Of a stretch of DNA of 19,218 nt, positions 9,865 to 19,218 are shown one piece after another. The position numbers and the translations under genes are program-made. Below the pieces are notes generated by a model, which ran no database searches, was not told where the DNA came from, and was given only the letters and a program-made list of their open reading frames with translations. This DNA is from Hyphochytrium catenoides (Eukaryota > Sar > Hyphochytriomycetes > Hyphochytriales > Hyphochytriaceae): the NCBI GenBank assembly GCA_900088475.1, contig FLMG01002677.1, positions 687 through 19,904 on the forward strand. The letters run 5' to 3'. Position 1 is the stretch's first letter, and each line of letters starts with the position of its first letter.

Positions 9865-10452
9865 ATACGAGCTTTTAATTTATTAACAGGCCCTGTCCGT
9901 TCACATCATGAAAGATAGTCTCTTGGCGGGCTTGCTCTCCTCACTGACCTCTCTCCTCCTTTCTCTGTATGACCTTGAAACTCTTCTCAAGTTAGGGTTA
10001 GAATCAGCTGCCCTAGCCCTCTTTCTTCATCACAGCCCCAAGTTCGCCTGTCCTAGTGTAGCTCTTCAATACTCTAGGAAGAAAGCACTGATAGCAGATC
10101 TCCCTTATGTCTTGCTCTTAGCTAACAGGGAACGAGGCAGCCCGGGTCTATTTCTGGCTCTCTCTCGACACGACGAGGGCGCAGCTTTTGTTACTATTTG
10201 GTTGTTGGTTGCTGGGGCCAAGGAGACTTAGCTTTAGGGGGATCTCATGGATGGAACAACGTGGGTGCAAAAGATTGAACATATAAGTATTGACTGCTTG
10301 AGAAAAGAGCCCCTTTTCTGTTTAATATTGATATACTGAGAGGCAGCCCGTAGAGCTGGATCCTTTTGGGAGAGCAGTATCTTTTTGACTCCTGGATCTT
10401 GCCTCGCGCTCTCCTAAATGTTGCTCTTAGCATTCTTTTCTCTTCCATCGCC
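9865..10452. other. Convergent intergenic region between BipA and VPS45
   Basis: 588 bases between two stop codons; it should hold both 3' untranslated regions. TTTTAATTTATTAA at 9881-9894, just after the BipA stop, is a plausible AU-rich 3' element. A 107-codon open frame at 9908-10231 (plus) is leucine-rich in its first half; I recognise no family in it and do not call it a gene. Confidence 0.6.
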
Positions 10453-12188
10453 CTAGATTAGATCCTCCTGGAAAGACCAAGGTGCAGCCGACGTAGAGGT
10501 GGCAGCAGCCGCGGCCCCTTGCACAAAGGAGGATGACAGCTCTTTTAGAAAAGTGGAGGAGTTCAGAATGCAGCTTCCACCCAATACGACGCGAGTTCCC
10601 TTAGGGCCTTGCTGCTGGTTGATCTCTGCCACTTTGCAAGCCTCCTCAAAGGTCACGCCGCCAGCAATGAACACGATTATATCGCGAGGCCTTCAGAATG
10701 AGAGATAGTAAGCGTTGCGCATTCTCAGCAGATGTCGGATGTAAAGTGGTTGGCGAGAGATGTGCCCTAAGAAAGGAGATGACGGTAGAGGCAAGCCTAG
10801 ACTAACAAGGCAAAGGACGCAGGCACACGGCTACCATCACGCTGAATGATGGAAAGCACACAACAGAAAAAAACCTGGGATACCAAAAGCGGACCGAGGA
10901 AATCAAGTGTCGGAGATATGTCGAAGTAGTCGGACTGGAAGGGAGAGAGAGGCCTCTACCTGTCTCTAGGATTGCCTCCAGATATAGTCATAGGATATTG
11001 TTGCTCCCTTAGGGTGCCTGTCATTACATTCTACCAGACGGACCGGTTGAAAGATAGAAAAAAAAAGTTAATTAGCCAGAGTGACCCTACAAATAGGCTT
11101 AAACGCAACAAGGTCTAGAACAACGAGGGAAGAGAGCCAAGCTTTGGTAAGGAGGACAGGCTCTGGCTCCCGTCAGCATAACAGCATAGGAAGACACCCT
11201 TTCAAGGCTAGTCTTCGGGAAGTATTGCCCAGTCATCCCTCTTCAACAGCCTCTGCTGGCATTCCTGCTCGCACCGCCACCTCTATAAAAAAAGTTCATT
11301 CACTCTTTTTCTACCATGAGGATGTTGACCAGCTGTGGCTTATGCTGAGCATAGACGTTTTGTACGCCTTGTAGCCCCTGTGAGACATTCTTCATGAAGC
11401 CCTTTAGCACGCCCTTCTGGAACAAGTCGCCACTGCGAGCGGACGTCCCTCCATACTAGCGCGAGACGGCGAAACAACAGAAAGGAGACAGCATGCAAAT
11501 TAGTAAGGCCGAAGAGCATGAATGCGTTCAGCCGTCGCGGGAGTGATTATGCAAAAGCGTAGCCCATAGAAGAGAACGGAACATGCGAGCCAGAAACGAG
11601 GCAGAGACATCAAAAGAGGAAAAGGATGGGATATATGGCTTCACAGCTGTCAGTCAGTTAAAAGGAATACCTGCAAGATTAGATCTAGTAGCTTGACCTT
11701 CTCTGAGGAGGCTCCTTGCTCTTGAAGGATTGACTTGATCAGGCTCAGCTATCCATAAAAGATTGGAGAAAAGACCGTAAATGTAAGGGCAAACATGACT
11801 TGGAGAAGCTTGAGAAACGGTCAGAGTTGAAACGTAAGAAGAAGGCAAGCTTCTGAATGCCATTATTGCTTTGGCACCATCACAGAGGGAAGCATTACCT
11901 GATTCCCCGCCGTATTCTCATACCGAAGAGCGTACAGCAAAGATAACCGCAGTTTGGCGTCTATCTTTATCTGTCCAATGGAGAGTTGGTAAGTACAGAC
12001 CGTGAAAGGAGAGAGAAAGATGTCGAGGAAGGTCCCAATTAGGTGTGAAGAGGATAACCGGCAATAGATGGTAGCCTCTTCATCAAAGTTAATCAGACCG
12101 AAAGGCGTAGACCGAGCAAGAGACAAGACTGAGATAGGGGCGGCGCACACACCACGCACGCCAACCCGGGAAGAGAGGGAGAAAGAGA

Positions 12189-12245
<57 letters not shown>

Positions 12246-15200
12246 AAGGGCGAACTTGACAGAGAAAGAGCGACTGAGAGGTACAACGAGAGGGACTGGG
12301 GAGAGAGGAGAACTACGGTCCCAGAGTAGGACATTATCAGGTCACAACTCCCAGAAATGGGGGACGGAAGAGAGTTGAAGTGGAGGGACAGACCTTCGGG
12401 TTCTGCAATTTATCCATAAGTTCTCTGTGATGTGCTGTCTGGTCATCACTGCATGCCATTTCTTGTTCGAACTGACTCACGTCCATCAGAGCTGAAAGTA
12501 GGCATTGAGTGAGCAACTGAAGATACGCCGACAAAGAAGGAGCATGTAAAGAAATAGGACAACAGCTATGGGACAAGTGCCATAATGTTGGTACACGGGA
12601 CTGTGCCCAGCGCATGGAGGGAGAAGTGGAGGTCTGTGGGTTAGAAAGATGGGACCACAAGAACAGTCGTGTACGGACCGTTCTGCTCAACCAGCCGCGC
12701 CAGCTCTGTCATTATAGTGACGTGCTTGGACACTTTGTGACTCTGAGCGCGAAATTGAGGATAATTCTCCATGAAGCGCTGCATGTCCTCTGATGGAAGT
12801 AGAACACCCGTTAGAGCAAAGAGCAAGTCCCGGCTTTCCTTTTTTGCTTGCCTCACTATTTCTTACCAATGGATTGTATGCTGTCATTATTCTTTGTCTT
12901 CGCCTTGTAGTCGTCCACAAGGCTCTTCACCGCCATCCCTAAGTCTCCAAAGTTGGAGTACATGTGCTGGCGGAAGAAGTCGTCCTGTGTGCAAGACAGC
13001 ACAAGCTCTCTGTAGGAGACAGGTAGGAAGGCATTGACAGTCGAAAAGTAGGAAAATCAGCCGGATCAAGCGAGGCCGTGGGTACGAGCAATGGTCGCAA
13101 TGTAACTATAAGAAGGGGTATATGGATGATACGATACAAGCGAGGCAACGATAACGTATGCAGCAGCATGCACCTCATGTCTTCCCTAACTCCAGGAATG
13201 CTTCTGAGATCCAGGCGATTGTCTTCTAGGCCCAGAAGCTCGTGAAGCATTGCTTGGTATGTCCATTGGGATAACAGCGGAGTCACGGGGTCGTCCCGTC
13301 GATCTAGAATCAACTAGAGCAGAAAAGCTCTTGGTCAGTTAACGTTTATAACGAGCCAGAGAAGGTTAGCAGAGACATATTCTGTTCCCCAGAGGCGCTA
13401 AAGTCCTCGGGTTATTTGCGCAAAACGTGGTGAATTGCAACAGGATTGTTGCCAACAAGGAAAGAGTGATTCGAGATCTGATAACCAGTCATCGCAGCCG
13501 CCCCCATAATGCAAGATGGGGCGTCAAGGCAGAAGAAACAAGGGGATCAAGGAAGTGAACGGCTCTAAGTCACATGGCTTGACTTATCCTCTTACCAAAA
13601 TTGGTGGCACTTCCTGTCGCCTGAAGTCAAACAGACCGTCCCTCTGCATGTTTGAGGTCATCTCGTTGGCCAATGCGCGGCAAAGCTCTGAGTTTCCGGA
13701 GTACCGGACAATGGGCTTCTTCTTCATGGACAGCAGGGTGGCGGACAGACCCTGCAGAGAAGGGCCGTAAGAAGTGAGTTCAGAGGAGTAGATCGAATTG
13801 GAAAGCACTCACGTCAATAGTTCTGTTGAAGATAAGTTGCTGCTGAGGTGTCATGGTTCTCAGTTCTCGAGGGCCGCTCAGCAACAGACTGCAACATTAA
13901 AAGAGCGTAGTGAGATTTACGATGAGAGATAAACCAGGACCTCGGAACACTGTTTACTGGTTGTAAGGACAACGATCAAGAGAATAAGACGAACTATTCT
14001 GACCTGTTATTCAACGATAGATGAAACAGATCCGGGTTGACTGCGAGGTAGTCCCCAAAGAACTCCTGCACTTGTCTTACCACCTCCAGCTCATCACATT
14101 CTGCCAGGCTATCAAGGATGTCTTGTGGTACAATGTTAGAGAAGACTGCGCAGAAGAATTATAAGAGCAAGAGAGAGGGTAAGATGTGGTTAGACCAGCC
14201 AGTGTGGTGGCGCTGGTAGCTTCCTCAACCATTCGGCGATCTCTCGCAACCTTCTCCTTGTTGCGTCCCCTTGGACCAATCGTAGAGTTCTCTCCTACTG
14301 CAAGCCTTCAGCTGCTCTCGGAGCATTTCTGTTCCTCGAATATTTCCCTTCCCCTCCCAAGGCTTCCACGTGTATCTCCTCCTTTCTAGGGCGACGTACA
14401 GATGTGATACTCCCCAAACTTTGGGTCTCTAAGCTCTGCCTTAAGCTGCTGTAGATTTTCTTGTGTTGGCCTCACGAACACGGCAGCCTTGAGGTGGGTC
14501 ATCCGCTCATGATTGGCGCTCAATGACTCCACCAGAAAAACTGCGGAAACGGGTGGTGAGCTTCTGGAGCAAATAGAAGAGGCAAGAGATCACAAGTGGA
14601 AGCCAAGACTCGAGAGAAGACGGAGGGCGAAGATATGACCGAAAGCCCAGGTATCTGCGTACTCATATAGGCAACTCTAGGGGGGAAGAAAAGCTGATGT
14701 CCTAATCAATGCCGTGAGAATAATCAGGGAAACAAAGGTGCAGAGATGGCATCAAGCCGGAGACCAAGTCCATCAAGGCAGAAAAAAGCAGCAAAAGACA
14801 AGAAGAAAGAGGAAAAAGAACAGCAATAGAGACCAGAGGTCATACAACCAACTCTTTCAGATCTCTACGATCTTAGCAAGAGAACAGACGATGTCAGAGA
14901 AAGGCCGTGTTACCTTCTTTCTCTAAGATCTGGGACTGTGTATAGACCATGCTAACTATCTTTGTCTACATAGTTCAAAGGAGTAAGAGCAGCAAAGAGA
15001 ATAGAGCGGACGAGACACTGAGATGGCGATATCATCGGGTGTATCGTACCCTGTGCAAGTGTCTCACATCAACTTCTCTCTTCTCCTCTCTCCCTTTCTC
15101 CTCTCTCTCTCTCTCTCCTCTTCTCCCTCTCTCCTCTACCTCTTTGTTTCCTATCTGCCTCTATCTTTTCCCATATCTGAGTCTGCCTCTGCCTGAGCAA

Positions 15201-15373
15201 AACCGTATCTCCAGCCAACATAGTAAAGAAGGGCCTTTTTCTCCTTCCTCTTTCCGTTTCCTTGTCCTTACCGTTTCTGGATCTAGCAACAGCACTTTCA
15301 TTCCCGACAGCTTAGGGTCGGAGACAATCTTATCAATATACAGCCGCACAGCGGCTACAACGTCCGCGCCCAT
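10453..15373 (-). CDS. VPS45: VPS45, Sec1/Munc18-family vesicle-fusion protein, 15 exons
   Basis: Minus-strand exons in order: 15373-15272, 14965-14914, 14540-14400, 14145-14004, 13888-13813, 13751-13596, 13313-13174, 13009-12867, 12789-12679, 12491-12394, 11970-11899, 11748-11671, 11455-11315, 11030-10960, 10690-10453 (586 residues; human VPS45 is about 570). All 14 introns are GT-AG and all phases match. VPS45 binds a syntaxin-type SNARE and promotes fusion at endosome and trans-Golgi membranes. Family marks: [10 protein letters not shown] (exon 1), [17 protein letters not shown] (exons 2-3), [24 protein letters not shown], the SM signature [20 protein letters not shown] (224-243), [48 protein letters not shown] and [17 protein letters not shown] near the C-terminus. 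The ATG at 15373 aligns with the usual family start and follows an in-frame TAG with no Met between. The terminal 25 or so residues are Ala/Ser-rich. Confidence 0.95.
12188..12244. repeat. (GA)n microsatellite in VPS45 intron 10
   Basis: A near-continuous GA run on the plus strand, hence CT on the VPS45 sense strand, inside its longest intron (11971-12393, 423 bases). Confidence 0.92.
15101..15117. repeat. (CT)n microsatellite in VPS45 intron 1
   Basis: A short CT run within a wider pyrimidine-rich stretch (about 15070-15180) of the plus strand, in the 306-base first intron of VPS45 (14966-15271). It reads as GA on the sense strand. Confidence 0.85.
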
Positions 15374-16126
15374 GGCTAAGGCTAGTATAGACGCGAATAC
15401 TTGCACGAAATAACTGCAGAGTGAGAATGCAGACAGGAAAACGGCTGTGAACCGTCCGTTTGCACCAAACTACCACGGCTGGGGAGGTTGCTATACGAAG
15501 AGCGCAAGGACAGAGTAAAGAAAGAAGGGAGTGAGGACCACCAGAGAACCAGAACCTTGATCAACCCTCAGAGAGAGTGCAGCAGAGACAGTGAGAAAAG
15601 GAGACAGCGTCTGCAGTGTTGAAGAACCTTGAAGCAGCAGCCTCAGAACATGGATAATCAGATCCTCTAGTGAACAGGCAGCAATGGCAATGAGAAGAAG
15701 AGACTCCGTCTGCAATCTTCATATAGCAGCAAAGCAGCAATCTGCTGTTTTATTGTTAGGCTTTGGCGGGGTTGGGGACGTTTCTCCTTTCCTACAGAAG
15801 AAAAGCCTGTCTACCTTCCCCTTCTTTCCTTTCGTTTTGAGGACGGGTTCTGTCTCTCAAGGACTAGGGCCTTCTGTCTCTCTTCTCCCCATTCTGTCTC
15901 ACCAATTCCCTGTCAGTTAACCTCAGTAATGGTCTCTCTCCTTACTCTATCACTGATTTTATCACTGAATCACGTCTCTCTTTCTCAAGCCTGGAAGCGA
16001 TCATTATTTAGTCTGTTCTTTTTTCTGAATCTGAATTGCTGAGGCGTTCTATTATTTGGGACATAACACCCTGCTGTCTAGTAGGCATTATAATGACGAG
16101 GAGTTTAACAGGGTAATCACAGAAGC
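15374..16126. other. Upstream region of VPS45; no recognised gene
   Basis: About 750 bases between the VPS45 start and the first tRNA. It should contain the VPS45 promoter. Open frames on both strands (15491-15715 minus, hydrophobic; 15684-15920 plus) show no recognisable family, and I see no splice sites linking them to a larger protein. Confidence 0.55.
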
Positions 16127-16197
16127 GCATCTGTAGTTTAGTGGTAAAATACCTCGTTGCCATCGAGGTGTCCCGGGTTCGATTCCCGGCAGATGCA
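16127..16197 (+). tRNA. tRNA-Gly (anticodon GCC)
   Basis: A full 71-base cloverleaf. Acceptor arms are GCATCTG and CAGATGC with discriminator A. The D arm is GTTT/AAAT around AGTGGTA. The anticodon stem CCTCG/CGAGG encloses a 7-base loop TTGCCAT with GCC at 16159-16161. The T arm is CCGGG/CCCGG with loop TTCGATT. Internal A box (TAGTTTAGTGG) and B box (GGTTCGATTCC) for RNA polymerase III are intact. There is no intron and no encoded CCA, as expected for a eukaryotic nuclear gene. The nearest T run that could terminate transcription is at 16254-16258, 56 bases downstream. Confidence 0.95.
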
Positions 16198-17154
16198 AAA
16201 CTTATTGCCCCTCAAACTCGTGACGGCTGTGCCAGTTCTGGAATGGGACAGGCTTTTTACCACAATACAGGAAAAGAAGTGGCTTCTTGCTGGCCGAAGT
16301 CGTCGGAACAAGAAACTAATTACGGAGTAGGTATAAAGAAGCCTCTTCATCATCATCCTGTCACCGACGACAACAAACGGGAAGCGTGTTTTCTCCTCCT
16401 CTGGAAGACGGACGAGGAGGTAATGAATAATCCTCTCGTCTTCTTGGTCTTTTTAGCTCTTTTGGTGGCGCGATTCAGGAGGATGATGAAGATGAGAACG
16501 ACAGAGGTGCACATCATCACCATATGAGTGAATGCTTGATTTTTTTGTCTTTTTTATAGAAAGTGCGTGCAGCTCTTCATATTATGACCTAGTTAGATTG
16601 TAGCAGGTGCCAAATCAAGAGGGTTGCCACCAAGGATACAAGGGGCTGGGGTTCCAAGACCCACTTTGGGAAGAACGAAGGTCGGTCTTGGCAATTATGC
16701 AGCAATCGGGTATAGTACTTACGCAAGTACTACTACAAACAGCAGCGAAGCTGAGCACAACCATGCTGGTTAGGTGGTTCCTACTACGAGGCCCAGCGGA
16801 GGAATCTTCTTAAGGATGATAAGGCGTGAATTGGGTGTTATATTATCATGATGATGAGTAGAAGAATCAGCTGCACTGCTGCTTCTTATATGTTATAAGA
16901 GAATCCTCTTCTATTGCTACTAGTAGGTTATAATCTCAGGGGACTGCTTCTTTGTAGATCGATGACAAGAAGATGAATAAATGGTGGCATCTTACAACGT
17001 CTTGTTTCGGCAGCTTGTGTTTCTGTGAGACTTCTACTAGAACTACAAAAACAATAAAAGGGACCTGTCGACAATGAACGAACGCAAGTGAAACCCAAGA
17101 TGCGGGTATATAATCTCTGTGGAAACCTCGAAGTCAAGCGAATTTTTCCAATGT
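16198..17154. other. Spacer between the two tRNA-Gly genes; no recognised gene
   Basis: About 960 bases with no protein I recognise. The open frame 16141-16527 starts inside the tRNA gene and is therefore suspect. A small perfect inverted repeat (TCTTATA, loop TGT, TATAAGA) lies at 16884-16900. Short GAT/ATG-rich runs are common, giving a texture unlike the GA-rich gene regions. Confidence 0.55.
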
Positions 17155-17229
17155 GCATCTGTAGTTTAGTGGTAAAATACCTCGTTGCCTGGCAACGAGG
17201 TGTCCCGGGTTCGATTCCCGGCAGATGCA
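17155..17229 (+). tRNA. tRNA-Gly(GCC)-like gene with a palindromic, expanded anticodon arm
   Basis: 75 bases, identical to the tRNA-Gly at 16127-16197 outside the anticodon arm: same acceptor, D and T arms, and same A and B boxes. In place of the two bases AT after anticodon GCC (17187-17189) it has six, TGGCAA. The arm (17180-17200) becomes CCTCGTTGCC, a central T, then the exact reverse complement of the first ten bases. The RNA could fold either as a 5-base-pair stem with an 11-base loop or as an extended stem that buries the anticodon. It may be a pseudogene, a gene with a 4-base intron, or a transcribed non-decoding tRNA-like RNA. A TTTT terminator sits at 17241-17244, only 11 bases downstream. 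Confidence 0.7.
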
Positions 17230-18101
17230 ATGTTGTTGACTTTTCGCCACTAGCATACTTGCCATTTTATCCCTTGGAGAGTACGATGTACTGTATTATT
17301 ACCGTGGCAACATCTGTTGTTTGTTGATGATGAAGCGTGGAAGACACTTTTTATCGTTCGCCTCAAGCAGCACCCTAGCCTTCATCTACCGCCGTCTCCG
17401 GAAGAGAGAATATGTGGATTCTTTGCCATACATTATTGCAGGATAGGGCACGTCGTGGGGCGATCCGTCGACTCGCTTGGTCCCCCCGTCTTGTTATTGA
17501 CTTTCTTAGCATTTCGGAGGCAGACGATGATGATTACCTTGTTGCATGATGATGCGGGTAACAGCTACTCATGTTTATGTTAAGTTGTACCAGTAATGAA
17601 CAGTCGGAAGTCAGTAGCGAACACGTACAACAAGCTGGATGAAAAGCAGCAAGGGCTTGCACAGAAGACGAGAGCAATGAGCACAAAGCGGTAAGCAGGA
17701 ACAAACATTGACAAATTCTACCACAAGAAGCGAGTACTACTACTTGGAGCCCTGGTACATCTAAACTACCTTCTTATTACCTACTCGTACTGGGGTAAGG
17801 ATAAGAGGTTAACATCCTTGTGGATGAAGATAAAAGGAGAGGGAGGACACCTCGCTGCCGGTCAGCACAGCAAGAGGAAGGAGGAGGCCGGCTGCTGCTG
17901 CTGGTGGCACCATTTTCCTTCATCATCATTCAATGGTACAAACGCACCAAATTTGAAAGTGCTTCTTCATAAAGAATGAGTTTGGCAGGTGTGAATTGAC
18001 AATCAGTATGACCAAATACCTTGTCATTGTTGACCGTTCCCCTTCTTTGTCCATTCTTTTCTTTGCTGTGTAGGGGCAAGTGGTCAATATATTTCACAAT
18101 G
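17230..18101. other. Spacer after the second tRNA; no recognised gene
   Basis: About 870 bases. The 88-codon open frame 17317-17583 begins with TTG and resembles no family I know. From 17600 to 18100 I see no coding signal, only short low-order repeats (CTGCTGCTG at 17892-17902, GATGATGA runs). Confidence 0.55.
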
Positions 18102-18191
18102 TCAAAAATGGCCAGGTGCGAATAATTTGTCGGTTACACTCGCTCTGATGGGATTCCTGATGATGCCTTGTTCTTCTTGGTACAGTAGCGC
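18102..18191 (-). CDS. Possible terminal exon of an unidentified minus-strand gene
   Basis: After a plausible acceptor (CCTCATCAG, ending at 18192) a 30-codon frame reads ALLYQEEQGIIRNPIRASV and ends FAPGHF then TGA at 18104-18102. Unlike its surroundings it is not low-complexity, so it could be a real C-terminal exon, perhaps of the gene that may start at 18755. I could not build a consistent exon chain between the two, and another frame over the same bases is also open. Confidence 0.22.
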   Translation of the reverse strand, partial: ALLYQEEQGIIRNPIRASVTDKLFAPGHF

Positions 18192-18283
18192 CTGATGAGG
18201 GAGAGAGCAGCGTAGCAAGAGGAAGAGGCAAGCTCCATAACAGACAGTCGGGAGGACGGAGAGAGCCCAAGCCCAAGAGAAGG

Positions 18284-18350
18284 GGAGAGAGAGAGAGAGA
18301 GAGAGACAGAGAGAGAGAGAGAGACAGAGAAAGAGAAAGAAAGAGAGTGA
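18284..18350. repeat. (GA)n microsatellite with GACA interruptions
   Basis: A GA run interrupted by GACA units and continuing as degenerate GAAA/GAGA purine sequence to about 18460. A short GCA trinucleotide run (about 18405-18417) follows. Minus-strand frames across it encode long Ser/Leu repeats that I consider artefacts. Confidence 0.92.
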
Positions 18351-18694
18351 CGGACAGAGAAAGAGGGAGGGAAGTGAGAGAGGAGAAAGAGAGAGATAAG
18401 AGGAGCAGCAGCAGCAGGAGGAGTCCAGGGGCAGACCGGAGAGGAAGAGAGATAAAAAGAGAGGAGACGGCATGGTGGCCTATCTGGAAAGGCCTCGACG
18501 AGTGAAAATGCACTCAAATGGGGACTTATAGCGTCAAGATGGACTAAGACTCAGAGCATATTCGCACGCAATCCAGGGCCGAACGGGAAGGGACAAAGAG
18601 AGAGAGAGAAAGACCACGACGACAGCAACAACGATCGTCTCACAACTTGGGTCGGAGACCAGAAGAGACAGAGATATGAGAAAAATATCCGTAC

Positions 18695-18755
18695 CTAGAC
18701 TTGCGTCGAAGCTCTCAATACGGGCCTTAGACGGAGGGGCGCTATCAGACGACAT
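18695..18755 (-). CDS. Possible first exon of an unidentified minus-strand gene
   Basis: ATG at 18755 opens a frame reading MSSDSAPPSKARIESFDASL (20 codons plus one base), followed by a possible donor G|GTACGG at 18695/18694. It lies 49 bases from the divergent plus-strand ATG at 18805. Beyond the donor the frame enters Ser/Leu/Val low-complexity sequence, which supports an exon end there. The product is unknown, and no downstream exon could be joined with confidence. Confidence 0.3.
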
Positions 18756-18804
18756 AGGGAGGTAAAAGCAGAGGCGACGAGGTAAATAGAGTGGGACGAC
18801 AAGA

Positions 18805-19218
18805 ATGGAGGCCGCCTCAACCGGCTCTCTCTCCTCAATGGAGTCAGAGGACCTCTCTCAAAGCAGCGGGGACAGTGCCAGGAAGGAGGAGACGATGTTT
18901 ACACCTGCACCCTTGCCCTGTACAGGCGAGCGGACGGCTTCAGAAAGCAGGGAGCCCAATGCTAAGGGAGAGAGAGAAAGACCTCCCTCGCCCACCCGTT
19001 CCATACGCCTTGGAGAAGAGAGTCGGTCTTCCTCTAACGTGTTTCTTACTGCTATCAAAAGTCAGCGGGAAGGGCCCTTGCGACCTACCTTTTCTCTTAA
19101 CCTCAACGCCGCAAAGGGTGACGCAGGGAAGAAAGAGGAAGAGCTAGCGGCACTGGGTTTTGAGAGGAACTCCGAGATGATGAAGAAAGATCTCGATGTG
19201 GGACTGCAGAAATATATC
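18805..19218 (+). CDS. Unidentified protein, N-terminal part, open to the window edge
   Basis: ATG 18805 follows an in-frame TAG (18787-18789) and opens 138 codons with no stop before the window ends, so the gene is partial. The first 80 or so residues are rich in Ser, Glu, Arg and Pro and look disordered; part of this (GERER) is encoded by a GA run. The later part is more ordered, with SSNVFLTAIKSQREGPLRP, FSLNLNAAKGDAGKKEEEL and ALGFERNSEMMKKDLDVGL. I recognise no family. The frame could cross an unrecognised intron. A chance open frame is possible because this strand is T-poor. Confidence 0.45.
   Translation, partial: MEAASTGSLSSMESEDLSQSSGDSARKEETMFTPAPLPCTGERTASESREPNAKGERERPPSPTRSIRLGEESRSSSNVFLTAIKSQREGPLRPTFSLNLNAAKGDAGKKEEELAALGFERNSEMMKKDLDVGLQKYI

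Noticed and set aside
11432-11455. A later acceptor for VPS45 exon 13 (exon starting at 11432)
   Set aside because: It would need a different phase and drop YGGTSARS. The acceptor before 11455 keeps phase 0 and restores the conserved YGG...GDLF block.
16141-16527. 128-codon open frame overlapping the first tRNA-Gly
   Set aside because: It starts inside the tRNA gene with a non-ATG codon, and I recognise no family in it.
16127-17229. The two tRNA-like copies as parts of a tRNA-derived SINE
   Set aside because: Sequence identity stops at the tRNA ends on both sides. There is no shared body, A-rich tail or target-site duplication.
18094-18517. Hydrophobic Ser/Leu-rich minus-strand frames of 120-140 codons
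   Set aside because: They read through the GA microsatellite on the complementary strand in three frames at once, which is typical of a repeat and not of a gene.
1-19218. Bacterial accessory island, CRISPR array, insertion sequence or phage system
   Set aside because: The genes are intron-split eukaryotic types. I found no spaced repeat array, transposase or terminal inverted repeats.

Overview
The window is nuclear DNA from a eukaryote. The four well-supported protein genes are all broken by GT-AG introns (33 in total, 61 to 423 bases), two nucleus-type tRNA-Gly genes are present, and GA/CT dinucleotide tracts fill introns and spacers. I see no operons, Shine-Dalgarno sites, CRISPR array or insertion sequence. 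The host is probably a unicellular protist or alga with compact, intron-rich genes; I cannot place it further from sequence alone. I built the exon chains by hand from reading frame, splice sites and family conservation. Every chain closes in frame from ATG to stop.

Layout from left to right. Bases 1-568 are GA-rich spacer. A plus-strand gene of 10 exons (569-3059) encodes a 317-residue DUF268 protein, methyltransferase-like, with an N-terminal membrane segment. It converges, with a 127-base gap, on a minus-strand gene of 5 exons (5347-3187) for a 475-residue protein with two CxxC pairs, four IQ motifs and a charged helical tail. An 885-base divergent spacer with a duplicated 24-base element separates that gene from a plus-strand gene of 7 exons (6233-9864). 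This encodes the translational GTPase BipA/TypA (662 residues) with a presequence that looks mitochondrial. After a 588-base convergent gap comes VPS45, a Sec1/Munc18 trafficking protein of 586 residues, encoded by 15 exons on the minus strand (15373-10453).

From 15374 to 18101 I recognise no protein gene. This stretch holds two tRNA-Gly(GCC) genes about 1 kb apart. They are identical except that the second has its anticodon loop rewritten so that the arm is a perfect 21-base palindrome. The right end (18102-19218) is GA-rich. It may hold a divergent pair: an uncertain minus-strand gene starting at 18755, and a plus-strand reading frame open from 18805 off the window edge.

The genes do not form one pathway. 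They are unrelated housekeeping functions: organelle translation (BipA), endosome and Golgi membrane fusion (VPS45), a calmodulin-binding protein, and a probable Golgi/ER-facing methyltransferase-like protein. The most unusual feature is the palindromic tRNA-Gly. I did not find a convincing new multi-gene system.
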